DNA of 51,393 nucleotides from CAZRWD01 sp964603785 (GTDB lineage Bacteria; Fermentibacterota; Fermentibacteria; Fermentibacterales; Fermentibacteraceae): positions 1-51,393 of the forward strand of contig CAZRWD010000015.1 of the NCBI GenBank assembly GCA_964603785.1, in the 5' to 3' direction. Of the stretch, positions 47,025-51,393 are shown piece after piece. The notes under the pieces were generated by a model. That model had not been told where the DNA came from, did not search any database, and saw only the letters and a list, made by a program, of their open reading frames with translations. The translations under genes were made by a program, and so were the position numbers. Positions within the stretch are counted from its first letter, which is position 1, and every line of letters starts with the position of its first letter.

Positions 47025-47503
47025 AACGACCTCTCCAGGTGGACCAGGGTGCGGATGCGCTCGTTGGTCTCCCTGAGACGGACGGAGAGGACCTCCGCGA
47101 AGGTCCGCACCATCTTGTAGGCCGTCTGCGGGCGCTCGGCGAAGACGGAGGTGAGGTCCCGCCTCGACACCAGGGCCACCTGCACGGGCTCGTGAGCGGA
47201 CACGGAGGCGCTCCTGGGGAGGCTGTCCAGGAGGGCCATCTCCCCGAAGAAGTCCCCCGACCTCAGGAGGCCGATGACATGCTGGAGCCCCTCGGGCGTG
47301 CTCTTGGTGACCCTCACGCTGCCCGACACGATGAGGAAGAGGTCGTTCCCCTCCTCGCCCTCCGCGATTATCGTCGCTCCCGGCTGGAACCTCGCCAGGC
47401 GCGCGCGGTCGAGGAAGACCTCGAGCTCCTCGGAGTTCAGGTCCCTGAACAGGTAGGCAGTCCTGAAGAGGGGCCTGTGCCTTTCCTTCTCCTCATTCTT
47501 CAA
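47021..47503 (-). CDS. Stand-alone cyclic-nucleotide-binding domain protein
   Basis: A 160-residue protein with a single cNMP-binding (Crp-like) domain: LFRDLNSEELEVFLDRARLARFQPGATIIAEGEEGNDLFLIVSGSVRVTK (partly quoted) and the phosphate-binding-cassette region GDFFGEMALLDSLPRSASVSA. A C-terminal helix follows, but there is no helix-turn-helix, so it cannot be a DNA-binding Crp itself. It may sense cAMP, c-di-GMP or similar, and act through a partner. The start is a TTG at 47503 with an 11-base overlap with the rqcH stop. Its stop overlaps the CTG of deoB. Confidence 0.85.
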   Translation of the reverse strand: MKNEEKERHRPLFRTAYLFRDLNSEELEVFLDRARLARFQPGATIIAEGEEGNDLFLIVSGSVRVTKSTPEGLQHVIGLLRSGDFFGEMALLDSLPRSASVSAHEPVQVALVSRRDLTSVFAERPQTAYKMVRTFAEVLSVRLRETNERIRTLVHLERSF

Positions 47504-49082
47504 CGGGGTCCGCCCTTCCCGGCCCGATCCCGCGCGATGGGGGGCCGTCCCTGTCTATGAAGATGGTCCTCTCCCCGGTGTAGCTCACCTCTCCGGGCCT
47601 GCCTCCGCGGATCCTGCGGACCAGCTGAACCCTGGTCCAGTCGACGGCCGCCATGCCCCTTCCGCGGCCGGCGGCGAGGCGTGCAGCCTCGAGCATCACG
47701 GATGATGGGGGGTTGCCGGACGCCGTGTCACCCCTGAGGATCACGTGCGGCCCCGCCCCGCCCCGCTCGTGGAGCCAGAAGTCTCCCCTCCGGGCGATGC
47801 CGAAGGTCAGCTCGTCGTTGTCCCTGGCATTCCTGCCCACCCAGCAGACCCATCCGCCGCCCAGGTCGACGGGCTTCCTCGCCCCGGTCCTCCTCCCGCC
47901 CGGCCTGTCCGGAGGCGTGGAGGCGGGGATGATGCCCGTCCTCTCCACCCTGCCGGCCTCCTCCTCGAGGTCCGCGACGGACCTGCGCAGGGATCCGGCC
48001 CTCTCCTCCAGCCGCCTCCGCTCCTCCTCCGCCCTCCGCGCCTTCCTGAACAGACGGTCCGCGTTCTCCGGGACGGTTCTCCCGGGTCTGAGGGGGATCT
48101 CGTGGGGGACGCCCTCCCAGTCCTCCAGGACGATTCTGTCGCACCCCGGGGGAACGTCGGCGGCCCGGGCGAGCAGGAGCCCGGCACGGAGCCTCAGCTC
48201 CTCCGGGCCGGGCAGGTCGCGGACGAGGGATTCCACCCTCTCCAGGGCCCTGGAGGCGGCCCTGACCCGTTCACGGACCGATCTCAGCCACGCCCCGGCG
48301 GCCGGGGAGCGGGCCGCACCCCCGACCGGGTCCCGGAAGACGTCGAACGGATCGTCCATGGGCTCGCCGGGACCCAGCCTGACCGGCATCGGCCCCCAGG
48401 GGCCGGTCCAGGGCTCGAAACGCCCGTCGAGGAGCGATGCGGCGAGGGATGCGGCCACCGCTCCGGGCCGGAGCCCCGTGGCGGCGCATTCCCCCAGGAT
48501 GGCGGAGGCGGTGAGCGGCCCGACGCCCTCGAGCATGCCGTAGATGTCAGCCGGCGAGACGGCGGCGTCGAGGGCCGCCGCTGCGGAGGCGCCGGCCCAC
48601 TGCGAGGGAGGCAGGCCGGAAGGGGGTGGAGGCGAGTAGACCTCTCCCGGGGCGAGCGTCCGCCTCCTGCTCATCCTGCCCGTCACGCGGCGGGTGCAGG
48701 CGAGTATCCTGGAGTCCCCGGCCCGGACGAGGACGAGGTTGGTGTTCCTCCCGGTCATCTCGAAATGGAGGACCGTAGAGGCGTCCCTGTAGGCCCGGGC
48801 CTTCCTGAAGGCCAGGACCAGGATCCTGTCGAGCCCGGCCTGGCCTGCGGACTCGAGGACGGATCCGGCCAGGATGTCGTGCCATGGCTGGAGGGTCGCG
48901 GTGCCCGTCCCTTCCGTGATCGCGACCCCGGGTCCGCCCGGAAGGCTCGCCAGGGAGATCCCGAAGCCGGGGAAGAGGAGCTCGCATACGCCCTCGGCGG
49001 GCGAGACGACCCCCCTGCACCTCCGTCCGGATGCCGCCGCATCGAGTCTCCGTGCGATAACCGCGAGAAACACGCCCTCCAG
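47493..49082 (-). CDS. rqcH: NFACT/RqcH ribosome quality control protein (CTG start)
   Basis: A 529-residue protein with an NFACT-N domain (EGVFLAVIARRLDAA, VLHFEMTGRNTNLVLV), helix-hairpin-helix-like middle (SPADIYGMLEGVGPLTASAIL), coiled coil (residues ~340-400, RKARRAEEERRRLEERAGSLRRSV) and NFACT-R domain (WVGRNARDNDELTF, ARRGDFWLHERGGAGPHVILRG). RqcH/Rqc2 proteins bind stalled 50S subunits and add alanine tails. The GTG at 49073 would cut off the family's E/D-G residues. CTG at 49082 has GGGAGGG seven bases upstream and gives MEGVFLAV. The open frame continues far upstream over yicC but is not coding there. Confidence 0.85.
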   Translation of the reverse strand: MEGVFLAVIARRLDAAASGRRCRGVVSPAEGVCELLFPGFGISLASLPGGPGVAITEGTGTATLQPWHDILAGSVLESAGQAGLDRILVLAFRKARAYRDASTVLHFEMTGRNTNLVLVRAGDSRILACTRRVTGRMSRRRTLAPGEVYSPPPPSGLPPSQWAGASAAAALDAAVSPADIYGMLEGVGPLTASAILGECAATGLRPGAVAASLAASLLDGRFEPWTGPWGPMPVRLGPGEPMDDPFDVFRDPVGGAARSPAAGAWLRSVRERVRAASRALERVESLVRDLPGPEELRLRAGLLLARAADVPPGCDRIVLEDWEGVPHEIPLRPGRTVPENADRLFRKARRAEEERRRLEERAGSLRRSVADLEEEAGRVERTGIIPASTPPDRPGGRRTGARKPVDLGGGWVCWVGRNARDNDELTFGIARRGDFWLHERGGAGPHVILRGDTASGNPPSSVMLEAARLAAGRGRGMAAVDWTRVQLVRRIRGGRPGEVSYTGERTIFIDRDGPPSRGIGPGRADPVEE

Positions 49083-49115
49083 AGCGATTCCCTCCCTGAA
49101 CGGTCTCCGATAGGC

Positions 49116-49140
49116 TAGAATATACCTTCGACCCCTCGAA
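49116..49140. promoter_or_regulatory. Divergent rqcH/yicC control region
   Basis: AT-rich hexamers TAGAAT (49116-49121) on the plus strand and TATATT (49124-49119) on the minus strand are potential -10 elements for the two divergent genes. They are followed by a perfect inverted repeat TTCGA-CCCC-TCGAA (49127-49140). No good -35 was found for either direction. The inverted repeat could be an operator or a leader hairpin of yicC. Confidence 0.35.
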
Positions 49141-49154
49141 CGGAGGTGACCCCG

Positions 49155-50027
49155 CTGGAATCCATGACCGGCTTCGGCCGGGCGGCGCTGTCGTCCGGCA
49201 CCCTCGACATCGTGGCGGAGGCCAGGAGCGTCAACCAGAAGGGCCTCGTGATCCACCTGTCCGTCCCCGAGTCCCTGGAGCGGATGGAGGAGCTGCTGAG
49301 GGAATCGGTCAGGACGCGTCTCTCGCGCGGCAGGATCGACATCTCGATAACGCTGTCGGATCGATCTGCGGCAGGCGCGGGGGGCTCGCTGGACCTGGAC
49401 AGGGCCAGGACCCTCGCCGAAGCCGTCGGGGTGCTGTCGGAGGAGCTGGGCATACCTCCGGGACTCGAGGCGGCGGATCTGCTCCGGGTGCCCGGCGTCG
49501 TGATCGACCCGGGGAGGGCGGGGTCCGCCGATCCCGCTCCGGTGCTCGAATGCCTCTCGCTCTGCCTGGAGGACCTGATCCGCTCCCGCAGGGCGGAGGG
49601 TGCGGCCATCTCGGAGATGGTCGCCTCGAGGCTGGACAGGCTCGAGTCTCTGGCGGCGGAAGTCGCCGTGCTCCAGAAGGATGCCGCCCCGCTCAAGTTC
49701 TCGCGCCTCAGGGAGAGGGTGGCGGCGCTGGCCGGGGACGCCTCCCTGGACGAGCAGAGGCTGGCCCTCGAGCTGGCCCTGATAGCCGACAGGCTGGACG
49801 TCACGGAGGAGATGGACAGGCTCGCCTGTCACGTCGCGACCTCGAGGAGCCTGGTCCTCTCCGACGAGCCGGACTCCGGGAGGAAGCTCGGCTTCCTGCT
49901 CCAGGAGATCCAGCGCGAGGTCAACACCCTCGGCAGCAAGCTCGAGACCCCCGCGTCGATCCATCTCGTCGTCGAGATGAAGAACGAGGTCTCCGCGCTC
50001 AGGGAGCAGGCGGCCAATGTCGAGTGA
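49155..50027 (+). CDS. yicC: YicC-family endoribonuclease (CTG start)
   Basis: A 290-residue protein with the YicC N-terminus ESMTGFGRAALSSGTLDIVAEARSVNQKGL (partly quoted) and C-terminal DUF1732 end GRKLGFLLQEIQREVNTLGSKLETPASIHLVVEMKNEVSALREQAANVE (partly quoted). YicC proteins are RNases that affect small-RNA stability. The frame's GTG at 49146 lies within the Shine-Dalgarno GGAGGTG itself and cannot serve as the start. CTG at 49155 is eight bases after GGAGG and gives MESMTGFG, the usual family N-terminus. The order yicC-gmk is conserved in many bacteria. It overlaps the next gene by 11 bases. Confidence 0.9.
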   Translation: MESMTGFGRAALSSGTLDIVAEARSVNQKGLVIHLSVPESLERMEELLRESVRTRLSRGRIDISITLSDRSAAGAGGSLDLDRARTLAEAVGVLSEELGIPPGLEAADLLRVPGVVIDPGRAGSADPAPVLECLSLCLEDLIRSRRAEGAAISEMVASRLDRLESLAAEVAVLQKDAAPLKFSRLRERVAALAGDASLDEQRLALELALIADRLDVTEEMDRLACHVATSRSLVLSDEPDSGRKLGFLLQEIQREVNTLGSKLETPASIHLVVEMKNEVSALREQAANVE

Positions 50028-51291
50028 CCCCGGGCTCCTGGTTGTCATCGCCGGTCCCTCGGGCGCCGGGAAGACGACCATGGCCCGCAGGCTCGTGGAG
50101 GACGACTGCGGCTTCGAGTTCTCCGTGTCCGTCACCACCAGGAGGCCGAGGGCCGGGGAGAGGGACGGGAGGGACTACATCTTCGTGAGCGACCAGGAGT
50201 TCGACTCGAGGGTGTCCTCCGGCTTCTTCCTGGAGTGGGCCGAGGTCCACGGCTCCCGCTACGGGACATCCCGGGAGCAGGTCGAATCCGTCCTCTCGCG
50301 CGGCGGTTCGATCGTGCTGGACGTCGACGTGCAGGGCGCGCTCTCGGTCAGGCGGTCGATGCCCCGTGCAGTGCTGGTCTTCATCCTCCCCCCGAGCTCC
50401 GCCGCCCTGGAGTCGAGGCTCTCGGGCAGGGGGACCGAGGCGCCCGGCGACCTCGCTGCGCGGATAGCGGCCGCCGCGGGAGAGGTCAGGTGGGCCGGCG
50501 CCTTCGACTATCTGCTGGTCAACGACGGGGTCGAGGACACGGTGGCGGCCGTCAGGTCGATAGTCGGGGCCGAGAGGGCCAGACCCCGGGAGATGGAATG
50601 GCCCGCCTGCGCAAGGGCCCTCGAGGGCGATCTGCTGACGGGCTCGGACTACTGGGCCGGGAGAAGGATTCTGGTCGCCTCCGGACCTTCGAGGGAGTAC
50701 CTCGACGATGTCAGGTTCATCTCGAACCGCTCCAGCGGGGTCATGGGATGCGAGCTTGCGGCGGCCTTCAGGAGTGCGGGAGCGGAGGTCCTGCTGCTGT
50801 GCGGCCCCGGTTCCGCGATGCCTCCCTCCGGGGTCGGCATTCGCGGCTTCTCGGATTCCCTGGAGCTCGGGAGGCTCATAGAGGAGAACCTGGAGGGCTG
50901 CGGCCTGCTGGCGATGCCAGCGGCGGTGTCCGATTTCCGACCGCGCGAGAGGGTGCGGGGCAAGATCCCGCGGACCGCCTCGGGGATGACGCTGGATCTC
51001 GAGCAGGTCGAGGACCTCTCCGCCCGCTTCTCCGCCCTGGTGCCTCTGCTGTCCTTCAGCCTCGAGTACGGAGACGGCGCACTCGAGAGGGCGGTGTCCA
51101 AGATGCGCAGGAAGGGCGCCGAGGCCGTCTTCTGCAACAGGGGCGACATCGACGGTTGCGGCATGGACGCGGCCGGCAACGCCGGCGTGCTGGTGCACAG
51201 GAGCGGAGCCTCGCGGGAGGTCCCCCGGGGCTCCAAGCGATTCGTGGCGGAGGCCGTTGTCGCCCTCCTCGGGAGGTACATGGGTGCCTGA
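50017..51291 (+). CDS. Guanylate kinase fused to phosphopantothenate-cysteine ligase (Gmk-CoaB)
   Basis: A 424-residue protein in one frame. Residues 1-195 are guanylate kinase: P-loop GPSGAGKTT (residues 13-21), SVTTRRPRAGERDGRDYIFVS, FLEWAEVHGSRYGT and DVDVQGALSVR. Residues ~216-424 are the CoaB ligase domain: RRILVASGPSREYLDDVRFISNRSSGVMG (partly quoted), AMPAAVSDFRP, RGKIPR and DAAGNAGVLVH. The CoaC decarboxylase half, normally fused N-terminally to CoaB, is missing. In many bacteria gmk and coaBC are close neighbours, often with rpoZ between, so the fusion may have arisen by deletion of rpoZ and coaC. The ATG at 50017 overlaps yicC by 11 bases. Confidence 0.9.
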   Translation: MSSDPGLLVVIAGPSGAGKTTMARRLVEDDCGFEFSVSVTTRRPRAGERDGRDYIFVSDQEFDSRVSSGFFLEWAEVHGSRYGTSREQVESVLSRGGSIVLDVDVQGALSVRRSMPRAVLVFILPPSSAALESRLSGRGTEAPGDLAARIAAAAGEVRWAGAFDYLLVNDGVEDTVAAVRSIVGAERARPREMEWPACARALEGDLLTGSDYWAGRRILVASGPSREYLDDVRFISNRSSGVMGCELAAAFRSAGAEVLLLCGPGSAMPPSGVGIRGFSDSLELGRLIEENLEGCGLLAMPAAVSDFRPRERVRGKIPRTASGMTLDLEQVEDLSARFSALVPLLSFSLEYGDGALERAVSKMRRKGAEAVFCNRGDIDGCGMDAAGNAGVLVHRSGASREVPRGSKRFVAEAVVALLGRYMGA

Positions 51292-51393
51292 GACCTCCAC
51301 GAGGATCTGGTCGGTCGTCTCGAGCTTCGGCCTCTCGAGCGTCCACCTCGCGGAGGGCGAGCGGGTGGCGCTGTCAGGCGATGTCGCGGCTCC
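51284..51393 (+). CDS. Start of an unidentified gene, cut by the window edge
   Basis: A GTG at 51284 with GGGAGGT seven bases upstream opens a frame that overlaps the Gmk-CoaB stop by 8 bases and runs to the end of the window (36 codons). The visible residues (PETSTRIWSVVSSFG, LAEGERVALSGDVAA) are not enough to name a family. By gene order it belongs to the yicC-gmk operon. Confidence 0.5.
   Translation, partial: MPETSTRIWSVVSSFGLSSVHLAEGERVALSGDVAA

Noticed and set aside
49146..49148. GTG as the yicC start
   Set aside because: The GTG is part of the GGAGGTG ribosome-binding sequence itself and adds residues not found in the family. CTG at 49155 fits both spacing and family N-terminus.
49083..50138. 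Upstream extension of rqcH in the open minus-strand frame
   Set aside because: It would run across the rqcH/yicC control region and antisense to all of yicC. The RqcH family N-terminus begins at 49082.

Overview
The window is a high-GC (roughly two thirds G+C), very densely packed bacterial scaffold of 51,393 bp with one 100-N scaffold gap. It encodes about 47 protein genes. Several features point to a diderm: an LpxH-like lipid A enzyme, an outer-membrane porin, RND efflux pumps with a lipoprotein adaptor, and a secreted C25 protease with a T9SS/FlgD-like C-terminal domain. Arginine is often AGG and isoleucine often ATA despite the high GC. Together with the small secreted proteins, the bacterial PC4 homologue and the class II ribonucleotide reductase, this suggests an uncultured phylum of the FCB group (for example Fermentibacterota- or Eisenbacteria-like). 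That placement is an inference and is not proven by the sequence.

Layout. 1-4194 (+): tail of a glycosyltransferase, a LexA-box promoter driving a DUF6504-like gene and DNA polymerase IV, then a lamin-tail secreted protein, a DUF72 protein and a beta-propeller lipoprotein. 4199-4408: a scaffold gap whose flanks carry the same 55 bases. 4422-7118: a saccharopine-dehydrogenase-like gene faces a NUDIX/prepilin-peptidase pair across a 172-bp inverted-repeat element. 7173-15478 (+): a porin, then a tandem RND/RND/adaptor efflux operon. 15500-18048 (-): three secreted or small proteins of poorly known function. 18223-22620: an S9 peptidase and a C25 gingipain-like protease, tail to tail. 22773-22842: a half copy of the inverted-repeat element. 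22844-25898 (-): a polytopic membrane protein and an archaeal-type ProRS. 26097-26300: a near-consensus promoter and a structured RNA of about 170 nt. 26342-30357 (+): PAP2, panB, purD, purE and tsaC in one overlapping operon. 30354-41786 (-): an 11.4-kb, nearly gap-free operon that starts with an ECF sigma factor and its anti-sigma factor. It runs through LpxH, two glycosyltransferases, an epimerase, a UPF0104 flippase-like protein, a YfhO-like protein and a UPF0104-radical SAM fusion, and ends in a creatininase-family hydrolase. 41953-44319 (+): class II ribonucleotide reductase behind a promoter with two NrdR-like boxes. 44316-49082 (-): PC4, a secreted lectin-like protein, cytidine deaminase, phosphopentomutase, a cyclic-nucleotide-binding protein and RqcH. 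49155-51393 (+): YicC, a guanylate kinase-CoaB fusion and the start of one more gene.

Most co-directional genes overlap by ATGA, GTGA, TTGA or CTGA, so translational coupling is the rule. Several start codons appear to be CTG: deoB, rqcH, yicC and a lipoprotein gene each have a good Shine-Dalgarno sequence in front of CTG and family or signal-peptide residues that only the CTG start includes.

The points most worth following are the fused UPF0104-radical SAM protein inside an ECF-sigma-led envelope operon, the Gmk-CoaB fusion, the unassigned structured RNA ahead of a purine/pantothenate operon, the CTG starts, the shared C-terminal S-x-T-W-A-x-I-K motif of two secreted proteins, and the LexA and NrdR operator candidates.
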